Shown: positions 6,367 through 13,806 of the stretch, in pieces
Position numbering within the stretch: position 1 is the stretch's first letter
Layout: the number at the start of each line of letters is the position of its first letter
Assembly (NCBI GenBank): GCA_024643595.1
Contig: JAHEMS010000039.1
Location: 1 to 13,940 of the forward strand
Source: Bacteroidota bacterium
GTDB taxonomy: Bacteria; Bacteroidota; Bacteroidia; Cytophagales; Cyclobacteriaceae
DNA length: 13,940 nucleotides
Direction: 5' to 3'
Notes under the pieces: model-generated
Database searches by the model: none
What the model was told of the DNA's origin: nothing
The model's input: the letters and a program-made list of their open reading frames with translations, nothing else
Program-made: the position numbers and the translations under genes

Positions 6367-7697
6367 TCTACTTTCTTGACTTTTAAGGTAATTCCTTCAT
6401 TGCCGATGACCTCAATCGTATTCCCCTTTTCAACATAATCTCCCCATGTAAAGGCATCATAAATCTGATCGTCGATACTTACTTTTCCTCCAGGGCGTAA
6501 TACCGTATAGGCTATTCCTCTCTTTCCAAGGAGCGTGTCACTAAGTGTATTAACCGTATAACCTTCTGATTTTTGCTGTGTGTCATTCAACGCAATACGC
6601 TGAAAGGCCTTTGTTTTACTGATTCGTGCTCCACCAAAAAAGAGTAACAGAACGCCGCCGATGAGGCCCCCTAAAGTAGCGAATGAGGCCATAATAATGT
6701 CTCCCAGTGGTACAAATTCGAAATTGAAAAAATCGTTATTCAGCATGATGAGAATGAGCGATACTATGGTCAGCGTAATACCCGCTACTCCTGCGATGCC
6801 AAATCCCGGTATCACAAAGATTTCAGCAACAAGCAGTAGAATGCCAACAAAGAGCGCGATGATTTCCCAATAGTCAGCAAGACCATTCAGGTAATAAGGC
6901 ACCAGGTAAAGAATAAGGGCAATGATGGCTGCAAATAGTGGGAATCCAACTCCCGGAGTTTGAAGCTCAAAATAAATTCCACCGATGATAACCAGTATCA
7001 ATATGCCACTGATAAAAGGATTTAAAAAGATGGCTATGATTTTCTCAGAGGCTCCTAGTTCAAAATTTTCAATTTCATACGACTCAATCTTGTTGCGTTT
7101 CAGGATCTCATCAATCGATTCAACTTTAGCTTCGCAATAGCCATTTTCAATCGCTTCATTCGTGGTAAAGGTGATTACTTTTCCTGCTTGCTTAATACTG
7201 TCGATCACCACATTTTCATCCACCATACCCTCTGCAATCCGTGGATCACGACCTTTCTCCTCTGCAGTGGACCGCATGATAGATCGCATATAGGACTGAT
7301 ATTTATCCGGGGCTGCTTCACCAGTTCCATTTACTACGGTGGCTGCCCCTATGGTTGCGCCTGGTGCCATATAAATACTATCGCATGCAATGCTAATGAG
7401 TGCTCCTGCTGAAGCGGCATCAGCATTGATAAATACCCATGTATTTCGTTTTTCCTCCATCAGCATATCAACAATGGATTTGGCGTCATCCAGAGCTCCT
7501 CCAAATGTGTCCATTTCAATGATGATAATATCGGCGTTGGTTTTCTCAGCATGATCAAGCGCAAGTTTAACATAGCGACTCATGCGTGGATCAATTTCCG
7601 CTTTGATCTCCATCAGCATTACTTTCTTCTTTTGCTGGGCAAACAACGCTAAGGGAAGGAGACCAATAAGGCAACTGATAAAAAATAGCTTTCGCAT
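6363..7697 (-). CDS. nfeD: Full-length NfeD membrane serine protease (ClpP-like domain plus NfeD domain)
   Basis: A 444-residue long-form NfeD protein. Residues 1-20 are a signal peptide ending '..ALFAQQ'. Residues about 25-205 are a ClpP-class serine protease domain: 'DTFGGALDDA' (63-72), nucleophile Ser96 in 'DAASAGALI' and probable catalytic Lys132 in 'PDKYQSYMRS', matching the Ser-Lys dyad described for the archaeal 1510-N homologue. Residues about 218-355 hold several membrane segments, with 'ELQTPGVGFP' and 'VIPGFGIAGVAG' as NfeD marks. Residues about 385-444 form the soluble OB-like NfeD domain ('GKRGIAYTVLRPGGKVSIDD'). Long NfeD proteins usually pair with a stomatin/SPFH protein, but none is adjacent. 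It is first in a coupled operon with kdsB and the methyltransferase. Its start region lies back to back with the promoter of the next plus-strand operon, only 35 bases from that gene. Confidence 0.93.
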   Translation of the reverse strand: MRKLFFISCLIGLLPLALFAQQKKKVMLMEIKAEIDPRMSRYVKLALDHAEKTNADIIIIEMDTFGGALDDAKSIVDMLMEEKRNTWVFINADAASAGALISIACDSIYMAPGATIGAATVVNGTGEAAPDKYQSYMRSIMRSTAEEKGRDPRIAEGMVDENVVIDSIKQAGKVITFTTNEAIENGYCEAKVESIDEILKRNKIESYEIENFELGASEKIIAIFLNPFISGILILVIIGGIYFELQTPGVGFPLFAAIIALILYLVPYYLNGLADYWEIIALFVGILLLVAEIFVIPGFGIAGVAGITLTIVSLILIMLNNDFFNFEFVPLGDIIMASFATLGGLIGGVLLLFFGGARISKTKAFQRIALNDTQQKSEGYTVNTLSDTLLGKRGIAYTVLRPGGKVSIDDQIYDAFTWGDYVEKGNTIEVIGNEGITLKVKKVE

Positions 7698-7707
7698 GGG
7701 TTTGTTT

Positions 7708-7715
7708 TATTTTTG
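7708..7715 (+). promoter_or_regulatory. Probable Bacteroidota -7 promoter element (TAnnTTTG)
   Basis: TATTTTTG matches TAnnTTTG exactly and lies in the 35-base gap between the divergent nfeD and DUF4905-like genes, pointing at the latter. The expected -33 box would fall inside the nfeD start region, where only a loose TTTCG (7690-7694) is seen. It is the best candidate promoter for the four-gene unit 7733-11325. The transcript leader before the TTG at 7733 would then be only about a dozen bases. Confidence 0.5.
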
Positions 7716-7732
7716 CATAAAAATACTAAGTC

Positions 7733-8407
7733 TTGCCCGAAAAACACTTTAACCCTTTTTCAATCCGTCTATCTTCTCCGGTTTGGAATATGTTGCCCTG
7801 CCCGGGAAACGATTGGCTGGTAATTGAACAGCGCGACGAGGTAAGACGACAGGTATCTTTCTCTGTCTTTGACTTTGGGAATAATCAATTTCTATGGCGT
7901 GATGTTGTCCTGGATGAAAAGTGGTGGTTAAATCTGGCTGGCATTGTGAAAGACCAAATTGTATTGAAAGTATTTGAAAATACTGACAATCCTGATAAAA
8001 CCTCCTATATATTTTTGGAAGTAAGCAATGGAAAAATAGCGGAGCGCAGCCATCAACAACCGGAATGGGCTCATACGAATGACGCGTTGCATCCGTTTCA
8101 ATACCTTGATGGTGAGGCCGATTTTGAAACTGTGAAAAATTTCATTGGTTCTGAACGCAAATTGGTTCCAAGATTGGGTGTCGAGTACATTGAATACGAG
8201 GATTATATTGTTATTTCCTATTATGTTGGCGATCCTTCTTCGCTAGTTAATTGGTTGGCTGTTTTTAATTTTGAGGGTGAATGCCTCTATGAAGAAGAAA
8301 TTGGCACGAATTTGAAAGGAATAGGCATAAATACATTTTTTATTACTTCAGGTTCGTTATTTTTTGTGAAGAACAAAACAGAATTGGTAACTTTTCGCAT
8401 TGTTTAA
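7733..8407 (+). CDS. DUF4905-like uncharacterised protein
   Basis: A soluble protein of 224 residues with no signal peptide, membrane segment or recognisable catalytic motif. Composition and repeated beta-type stretches ('DWLVIEQRDEVRRQVSFSVF', 'EDYIVISYYVGD', 'NWLAVFNFEGECLYEEEI') suggest a beta-rich, perhaps propeller-like fold. From memory of the family it resembles DUF4905, small Bacteroidota proteins of unknown function, but I could not confirm this by search. The start is uncertain. The frame opens after a TAA at 7727-7729; TTG at 7733 gives 'MPEKHFNPFSIRLSSPVW', whereas ATG at 7790 would remove 19 residues. The longer form is preferred because the Phe-Pro-Phe and Pro-Val-Trp stretch looks like part of the domain. 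Its stop is three bases from the next start, so it is co-translated with the LysM protein. Confidence 0.7.
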   Translation: MPEKHFNPFSIRLSSPVWNMLPCPGNDWLVIEQRDEVRRQVSFSVFDFGNNQFLWRDVVLDEKWWLNLAGIVKDQIVLKVFENTDNPDKTSYIFLEVSNGKIAERSHQQPEWAHTNDALHPFQYLDGEADFETVKNFIGSERKLVPRLGVEYIEYEDYIVISYYVGDPSSLVNWLAVFNFEGECLYEEEIGTNLKGIGINTFFITSGSLFFVKNKTELVTFRIV

Positions 8408-8410
8408 GCT

Positions 8411-9433
8411 ATGATTAAGGTAATTTTTTTAACTCTTATTTCCTGGACTGCCTTCGGGTCACCGATGGATTCGCTTCGATTGGAAACCATCAACGGAAAA
8501 CAGTACATTATTCACCAGATTGACCAAAAGGAAACGCTGTATTCCATTTCACGCAGATACAATGTGCCGATTACGGCTATCCTGGAAGTTAATCCATCAG
8601 CCGATGGCGGATTGGCAACTGGTCAACTTTTAAAAGTTCCCTACATATCCAAGGGAAGTAAAGCGCAGGCTCAACCAGGCGGTGATCGAATTCATAAAGT
8701 GGTACCAAAAGAAACCTTGTTTTCAATTTCAAAGCTTTATGATGTATCCGTTGATGATATCAAAGCCTGGAATAATCTGAAAGACAATACCCTTTCAACG
8801 GGTCAGCAGCTTATCATTAAGAAAAAAGCTTCCGGCATCGAGTCTAACAAACTTCCGGAAATGAAGTCTGTAAGCGGTGTTCATACCGTGGCCGCCAAAG
8901 AGTCGTTGTATTCTATTTCCCGATTATATGGAGTTACGGTACAGCAATTGAAAGAGTGGAATAGTATTGAAGGAAGCGAAGTAAAAATAGGGCAGATATT
9001 ATTTGTCGCCCAGCCCATGTATGGTAATAAAACTGAAGTGAAAACAGATCAAAACAAGGTGACCGAAATAAGAGAACCACTGGATGCAAAGAAAGAAGAA
9101 GTCAAGCCGATATATGAACAGAAGGAGACGACCATTACCATTTCAGAAAAAGTGATTGGCTCGGATGAGGTAAAAGAAGGAGGACTCGCTGAATTGATAG
9201 AAGGATCTGAAGGCAATCGTAAATACCTGGCACTACATCGTACAGCAAAAGCGGGTACAATTTTAAAGGTGCGTAATGAGTTGAATAACCGGGAAGTATT
9301 TGTTCGTGTTACGGGTTCACTTCCCGATACGGGCATCAATAAGAATGTGGTCATAAAAATTTCAAAGTCAGCTTATGATCGCCTGGGCGCTATCGATCAG
9401 CGATTTCGCGTAGAGGTCACCTATTATAAATAG
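8411..9433 (+). CDS. Exported protein with three LysM domains and a C-terminal RlpA-like double-psi beta-barrel
   Basis: A 340-residue periplasmic, peptidoglycan-binding protein. A short signal peptide covers about residues 1-17. Three LysM repeats follow at about 32-77, 94-137 and 157-200, each with the typical 'xETLYSISRxYxV' start and 'TGQxLxV' end; LysM binds N-acetylglucosamine-containing glycan. A charged linker (about 205-250) leads to a barrel domain at about 254-338 recognised from 'AGTILKVRNELNNREVFVRV' and 'VVIKISKSAYDRLG'. This resembles the double-psi barrel of RlpA-like proteins. The 'DRGP'-type segment of classical RlpA or expansin domains appears here as 'TGSLPDTG', so the usual acidic catalytic residue is not evident and a structural role is likely. 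It sits three bases after the DUF4905-like gene and two bases before the OmpA gene, tying it to cell-envelope upkeep. Confidence 0.88.
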   Translation: MIKVIFLTLISWTAFGSPMDSLRLETINGKQYIIHQIDQKETLYSISRRYNVPITAILEVNPSADGGLATGQLLKVPYISKGSKAQAQPGGDRIHKVVPKETLFSISKLYDVSVDDIKAWNNLKDNTLSTGQQLIIKKKASGIESNKLPEMKSVSGVHTVAAKESLYSISRLYGVTVQQLKEWNSIEGSEVKIGQILFVAQPMYGNKTEVKTDQNKVTEIREPLDAKKEEVKPIYEQKETTITISEKVIGSDEVKEGGLAELIEGSEGNRKYLALHRTAKAGTILKVRNELNNREVFVRVTGSLPDTGINKNVVIKISKSAYDRLGAIDQRFRVEVTYYK

Positions 9434-9435
9434 CG

Positions 9436-10530
9436 ATGCGGGCCGGGGTGTGCACCTTTCTGATAGCCATGGTGAGCAGTTCAATGGCGCAGAATCTTGT
9501 CCCCAATGGAAGTTTTGAGGAATACTATAAATGCCCCGGGTCTTACTCGGTTATGCGCAATGGTAAAATTGCTCCTGGCTGGGTTTCGCCATCAACGGGT
9601 ACACCCGATTTGTTTCATGCATGCAGTATTGGAGAGGCAGGCGTACCTACTAACTGGGCTGGTAAATCAAAAGCTTTTTCAGGTGCTGGCTATGCAGGAA
9701 TATACGCTTATATATTTGGCAGGTCAACGGAATACAGGGAGTATTTACAAGCCGAGTTTACCACATCGCTGGAAGCTGGTGTAAAATACCAGGTGGAGTT
9801 TCATTACAAACTTTCATCGAATTCCAGGTACAGTATTGATCGGATTGGCTTTCTCATTTCAGATTCATCTTATCAAACTACTGAGGATAGAGTATTTCCG
9901 GCAACAGCAACCTATCAGCGTATTAATAGGGTTATCTACAATCAGAATTCCGGATACTGGACCCGCTTTGGATTTTCCTATATAGCAAAAGGAGGTGAAC
10001 GATACATCACCATCGGTAATTTTTCAGATGATGTGGATACACGCTACTATTTCATCAGCAACTCTCAAGCTACAGAACCATTGCTTTCCAGGGCAGCTTA
10101 TTTTTTTGTGGATGATGTTAAAGTAATTCAAATTAGTAACACACCACACTCACCGGTACTTAGCGGATATCCGGAAATAAAGACTGATGAAAATTATGTG
10201 TTGAAAAACATTCAGTTTAGATTCAATGATTACACATTAATGGAAACATCTTTTTCCGAGTTGAATCGTGTTGCTGAAATTTTGTATTATCATAAAACAT
10301 GGAAGGTGATTGTTAGCGGACACACGGATGATGTTGGTTCAGACGCCTTTAACCTGGAGCTTTCATTACAACGAGCCGGTAGTGTGGTGGATTATCTGAT
10401 CACAAAAGGTATTGACCCATCGCGAATAAAAGCACAAGGCTTAGGTAAGCAAGCACCCTTGCAGAAAGGCGATGATGATGCCACAAGAGCCATTAATAGG
10501 AGAGTAGAAATTCGCTTTTTGAATAAGTGA
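9436..10530 (+). CDS. OmpA-family outer-membrane/peptidoglycan-linking protein with N-terminal carbohydrate-binding-like domain
   Basis: A 364-residue exported protein. The signal peptide covers about residues 1-18 ('..SSSMAQ'). The mature start 'NLVPNGSFEEYYKCPGSY' opens a beta-sandwich domain (about 20-232) of the carbohydrate-binding-like kind common in Bacteroidota; it ends in 'AAYFFVDDVKVIQI', the usual final strand. Cys33 and Cys63 could form a disulfide. Residues about 255-364 form an OmpA C-terminal domain: 'IQFRFNDYTL', 'VSGHTDDVGSDAFNLELSLQRA' region (293-314) with Asp298 and Arg313 at the diaminopimelate-binding positions, 'RIKAQGLGKQAP' and 'NRRVEIRF'. So it probably links peptidoglycan to the outer membrane or an outside ligand. 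Two bases separate it from the LysM gene; its stop TGA is directly followed by the next ATG. The ligand of the N-terminal domain is unknown. Confidence 0.9.
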   Translation: MRAGVCTFLIAMVSSSMAQNLVPNGSFEEYYKCPGSYSVMRNGKIAPGWVSPSTGTPDLFHACSIGEAGVPTNWAGKSKAFSGAGYAGIYAYIFGRSTEYREYLQAEFTTSLEAGVKYQVEFHYKLSSNSRYSIDRIGFLISDSSYQTTEDRVFPATATYQRINRVIYNQNSGYWTRFGFSYIAKGGERYITIGNFSDDVDTRYYFISNSQATEPLLSRAAYFFVDDVKVIQISNTPHSPVLSGYPEIKTDENYVLKNIQFRFNDYTLMETSFSELNRVAEILYYHKTWKVIVSGHTDDVGSDAFNLELSLQRAGSVVDYLITKGIDPSRIKAQGLGKQAPLQKGDDDATRAINRRVEIRFLNK

Positions 10531-11325
10531 ATGATGTATAAAGCAAAGAAATCCATCCTTGAATTAAAAGAATTTCTCGACACTAAAGTTGATCAATTTA
10601 ATACATCCAACTTTATTGAGTTAGATCCGATTTCAATCCCTCATCAGTTTAAGAAATTACAGGACGTTGAAATTGCCGGATTCTTTGCCGCTACTTTAGC
10701 CTGGGGCCAACGCGTGACGGTAATTAACAAGAGTAAGGAACTGCTGGAATTGATGGATGGGTCTCCGCATGATTTTTTACTTCATCATACGGAAAGTGAT
10801 AAGAAGCGATTTGAAAAATTCAAACACCGCACGTTTAATGCCACCGACACGCTGTATTTTATTGAATCACTTTCCCGGTATTATAAAATAAATAGATCTT
10901 TAGAAGATGCATTTTTACCGGCGACCGATAAAACTGCCGCGTTTCCTATTGAACAAGGGCTGAGGCGATTCCATGACATATTTTTTAGTTTACCAGATTA
11001 CCCCAAACGCACATTAAAACATGTGTCTACTCCTGCACGGAAGTCTGCATGTAAAAGAATAAACATGTATTTGCGGTGGATGGTAAGACAAGATGATAAG
11101 GGTGTTGACTTTGGCATCTGGAAAAGGATTTCCCCAGCACAATTGGTTTGTCCTTGTGACGTACATGTGGAACGTGTTGCCCGTAAATTAAAGTTGATTA
11201 GGAGCAGTCAATTGAACTGGCAAACCGCATTGGAGCTTACGAGCAATCTTCGCTTACTCGATCCACAGGATCCGGTTAAATATGATTTTGCTTTATTTGG
11301 ATTGGGCATAATCGAGCATTTTTAA
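10531..11325 (+). CDS. TIGR02757/DUF2400 family protein, possible HhH-GPD-like fold
   Basis: A 264-residue cytoplasmic protein, typical in length for TIGR02757 (Pfam DUF2400), a family of unknown function widespread in Bacteroidota. Family marks are 'DPISIPHQF' (32-40), 'EIAGFFAATLAWGQR' (47-61), 'RKSACKRINMYLRWMVR' (170-186), 'GVDFGIWKRISPAQL' (191-205) and 'PCDVHVERVARKL' (208-220). The Asp210-Val-His212 segment resembles the Asp-x-His strand in helix-hairpin-helix DNA glycosylases such as OGG1, where the Asp is catalytic. The preceding Lys/Arg-rich helix could match their lysine-bearing hairpin. That would suggest a base-excision or nucleic-acid role, but this is inference. The ATG directly follows the OmpA stop, with a second ATG one codon later, so translation is probably coupled to the envelope genes. 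No terminator hairpin is evident after it. Confidence 0.9.
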   Translation: MMYKAKKSILELKEFLDTKVDQFNTSNFIELDPISIPHQFKKLQDVEIAGFFAATLAWGQRVTVINKSKELLELMDGSPHDFLLHHTESDKKRFEKFKHRTFNATDTLYFIESLSRYYKINRSLEDAFLPATDKTAAFPIEQGLRRFHDIFFSLPDYPKRTLKHVSTPARKSACKRINMYLRWMVRQDDKGVDFGIWKRISPAQLVCPCDVHVERVARKLKLIRSSQLNWQTALELTSNLRLLDPQDPVKYDFALFGLGIIEHF

Positions 11326-11387
11326 TTACTTATCGCTATCCTGATGAAATATGATAAGCGGTTATACGACTTCTGTTAAATTGTTTT

Positions 11388-11396
11388 TACCTTTTG
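11388..11396 (+). promoter_or_regulatory. Weak candidate -7 promoter element for the dehydrogenase pair
   Basis: TACCTTTTG resembles TAnnTTTG with one extra T. It lies in the 95-base gap between the TIGR02757 stop and the preferred GMC start, about 25 bases before ATG 11421. No clear -33 box is seen. If real, it places transcription start after the TTG at 11394 and supports a downstream ATG as the true start. Confidence 0.3.
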
Positions 11397-11420
11397 AGCT
11401 TGATTAACCCCCACATGGTC

Positions 11421-13124
11421 ATGAATTTGAATATTGACGCTGAGAAAGAAAATACCTATGATGCAATCGTGGTCGGCACGGGCATCAGTGGCGGTTGGGC
11501 CGCCAAGGAACTTTCCGAAAAAGGATTGAAGACGCTCGTGCTGGAACGTGGTCGCAATGTAAAGCATCCGGACTATCCCACCTCTACCAAGGATCCGTGG
11601 CAACTTACTAACGGAGACCGCCCAACGAGGGAAGACATAGAAAAGCAAAGTGTTCAAAATAGAACCGGCTATACAGTGAAGCCATCAAGCAAACATTGGT
11701 TTGTGAACGATCTTGAGCATCCCTATACGGAAATTAATCGCTTCGACTGGATGCGTGGATATCATGTAGGAGGGCGTTCGATCACGTGGGGTCGCCAAAG
11801 TTATCGACTCAGTGAAATGGATTTTGAAGCAAACGCGAAAGATGGAATAGCTATCGACTGGCCCGTTCGATATAAGGATTTGGCACCTTGGTACGATTAT
11901 GTTGAACAATACATAGGCGTGAGTGGCAAAACAGAAAATTACCCACCACTTCCGGATGGAAAGTTTATTAAGCCAATGGAACTGAACTGTGTTGAACTGG
12001 ACCTAAAGAAATCCATGCAGGAAAAGTTTGGTAGATTATTGACCGTTGGTCGTACCGCTCATGCTACCGAGAAACTGGAACATACTCCCTGGCGAGGTAC
12101 GTGCCAGTTCAGAGATCTTTGCATTCGCGGCTGCCCTTTTGGAGGTTATTTTAGTAGTGTCTCGTGCACTCTTCCGGCTGGAGAAAAATCCGGTAACATG
12201 ACACTCCGTCCAAATTCAGTGGTTTATGAATTGATCTATGACGAGCAAAAGGGAAGGGCTACGGGAGTAAAAGTAGTAGATGGCGAAACCGGTGAGCAGA
12301 TCGAATTTTATGCCAAGGTAATTTTCCTTTGCGCATCCACTTTCGGTTCAACTTTCATCATGATGAATTCGATCTCCAATCGATTCCCAAATGGTTTTGG
12401 GAATGACAGCGGTGAACTCGGTTGTAATATCATGGACCATCATTTGAGCGTAGGCGCAGAAGCGGAAGTAGATGGATATGAAGATCAGTATTATTTCGGA
12501 AGACGAGCCAATGGCGTGTATATCCCACGTTATCGTAATGTAGGAAATGATAAACGGGATTATTTGCGTGGGTTTGGATATCAGGGTTCTGCCCGGCGAG
12601 GTGGATGGCAACGCAGTGCGGAGGAAGAGTTGTTGGGTGGCGATTTGAAAAAAGCGTTAACAACACCTGGTGGATGGACTATGAACCTTGGTGGCTTTGG
12701 TGAAATACTTCCTTATCATGATAATAAAGTTGTCATCAATAAAGACAAAAAAGATAAGGATGGTTTACCTACCCTTACTTTCGATGCCGTTTTGCGTGAT
12801 AATGAATTCATGATGAGAAAAGATATGGCCAATGATGCAGCCGAGATGTTGGATGCGGCAGGTTATAAAAATGTAAAAAAGTTTGATCGTAAAATTGGTA
12901 TTGGACTGGGTATCCATGAAATGGGAACTGCTCGAATGGGTAAAGACCCTAAGTCCTCGGTACTTAATCAATGGAACCAAGTGCACGCCTGCAAGAATGT
13001 ATTTGTAACGGACGGCTCATTCATGACGTCAGCAGGATGCCAGAATCCATCATTAACCTACATGGCATTCACCGCCCGAGCCACTAACTATGCCGTGGAG
13101 GAACTAAAGAAAGGTAACTTGTAA
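11421..13124 (+). CDS. GMC-family FAD-dependent dehydrogenase, gluconate/glucose dehydrogenase large-subunit type
   Basis: A 567-residue flavoprotein of the glucose-methanol-choline family, likely oxidising a sugar, sugar acid or polyol and passing electrons to a carrier rather than to oxygen. The FAD-binding start is 'YDAIVVGTGISGGWAAKEL' (13-31), with Glu42 in 'VLERG' for the ribose. 'HVGGRSITWGRQ' (115-126) is the second flavin contact. The C-terminal 'GIHEMGTARMG' (497-507) carries His499 and 'CQNPSLTYMA' (540-549) carries Asn542, the usual catalytic pair. Cys228, Cys234 and Cys238 in 'GTCQFRDLCIRGCPFGG' have C-x5-C-x3-C spacing, like the iron-sulfur motif of bacterial FAD-dependent glucose and gluconate dehydrogenases. 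There is no signal peptide; export would depend on the Tat-type partner 20 bases downstream. The frame also opens at TTG 11394 and ATG 11415; ATG 11421 ('MNLNI') is preferred from family memory and the upstream promoter-like element. Confidence 0.92.
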   Translation: MNLNIDAEKENTYDAIVVGTGISGGWAAKELSEKGLKTLVLERGRNVKHPDYPTSTKDPWQLTNGDRPTREDIEKQSVQNRTGYTVKPSSKHWFVNDLEHPYTEINRFDWMRGYHVGGRSITWGRQSYRLSEMDFEANAKDGIAIDWPVRYKDLAPWYDYVEQYIGVSGKTENYPPLPDGKFIKPMELNCVELDLKKSMQEKFGRLLTVGRTAHATEKLEHTPWRGTCQFRDLCIRGCPFGGYFSSVSCTLPAGEKSGNMTLRPNSVVYELIYDEQKGRATGVKVVDGETGEQIEFYAKVIFLCASTFGSTFIMMNSISNRFPNGFGNDSGELGCNIMDHHLSVGAEAEVDGYEDQYYFGRRANGVYIPRYRNVGNDKRDYLRGFGYQGSARRGGWQRSAEEELLGGDLKKALTTPGGWTMNLGGFGEILPYHDNKVVINKDKKDKDGLPTLTFDAVLRDNEFMMRKDMANDAAEMLDAAGYKNVKKFDRKIGIGLGIHEMGTARMGKDPKSSVLNQWNQVHACKNVFVTDGSFMTSAGCQNPSLTYMAFTARATNYAVEELKKGNL

Positions 13125-13144
13125 AATATTTTATATCTTGAAAT

Positions 13145-13738
13145 ATGAATCAACTAATTGATAGAAGAGAAGCATTACGCAAGACGGCTCTCCTGATGGG
13201 TGCAGCTGTATCGGCATCCGCGTTAACCGGAATTCTTCAAGGTTGTAAGGCAACTCCGGAACTGGCTTACGTACCTCAGTTTTTCACGGAAGATCAGGCG
13301 CGCATCATTACTGAAGTAGCAGAGATCATCATACCTAGGACGGATACCCCAGGAGCTAAAGATGCTGGTGTACCTGGCTTTATTGATCTGATGCTGAAGG
13401 ATTGTTATAATAAAGAAGATCAGGATCGTTTCCTGGCTGGACTCTCTGCCTTTGATGAAGAAGCGAAAAAAGCTTATGGTGACAGTTTCATTTATTGTAA
13501 ACCCGAGCAACAAGTGGAGTTGGTAACGCAGATGCATGGCGAAGCACTTGCAGATGCTAAGGCGAACAAAGATGCAAAGAAACCATTTATATTGATGGCG
13601 AAGGAACTCACCCTGTTAGGATTCTTTACATCAGAGCCAGGCGCAACCCAGGTGTTGCAATACGTAGCAGTTCCAGGATCTTATAAGGGTTGTATTCCAT
13701 TGGCAGAAGCAGGTAATGGAAAAACCTGGGCGACATAA
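13145..13738 (+). CDS. Gluconate 2-dehydrogenase subunit 3 family Tat lipoprotein
   Basis: A 197-residue small-subunit protein of the Gluconate_2-dh3 family (PF13618). In known enzymes this subunit binds the flavoprotein and carries it through the Tat system ('hitchhiker'). The N-terminus has twin arginines Arg7-Arg8 in 'DRREALRKTALLMGAA', a hydrophobic stretch to about 31 and 'LQGC' with Cys34 as likely lipid-modified residue, so the complex is probably tethered to a membrane. The mature part shows the family marks 'FTEDQARIITEVAEIIIPRT' (47-66), 'PGAKDAGVPGFIDLML' (69-84) and 'LLGFFTSEPGATQVLQY' (157-173), the last ending near 'PGSYKGCIP'. It follows the GMC gene after 20 bases, the expected pairing, and is closed by a strong terminator. 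No cytochrome subunit gene is linked. Family call firm; substrate undefined. Confidence 0.92.
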   Translation: MNQLIDRREALRKTALLMGAAVSASALTGILQGCKATPELAYVPQFFTEDQARIITEVAEIIIPRTDTPGAKDAGVPGFIDLMLKDCYNKEDQDRFLAGLSAFDEEAKKAYGDSFIYCKPEQQVELVTQMHGEALADAKANKDAKKPFILMAKELTLLGFFTSEPGATQVLQYVAVPGSYKGCIPLAEAGNGKTWAT

Positions 13739-13760
13739 TAAATTGAAATTAAATTTTATT

Positions 13761-13794
13761 AAAAAGGCATTCTTATATATGAATGCCTTTTTTT
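13761..13794. terminator. Strong bidirectional intrinsic terminator
   Basis: A perfect 12-base inverted repeat (13761-13772 against 13781-13792, core GGCATTC/GAATGCC) with an 8-base AT loop is followed by a T run on the plus strand; because the arms begin with five A's, the minus strand also reads out into T's. It lies 22 bases after the subunit 3 stop and about 13 bases beyond the stop of the minus-strand gene at 13807, so it can end both converging transcripts. Confidence 0.9.
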
Positions 13795-13806
13795 ATTTGA
13801 GCAGAC

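Noticed and set aside
11326..11387. CTTATC...GATAAG repeat after the TIGR02757 gene as a terminator
   Set aside because: Only six paired bases, a long loop and no T run directly after it.
11394..11420. TTG at 11394 as the start of the GMC dehydrogenase
   Set aside because: The TTG lies inside a promoter-like element and would add nine non-family residues; ATG 11421 gives the typical 'MNLNI..' beginning.
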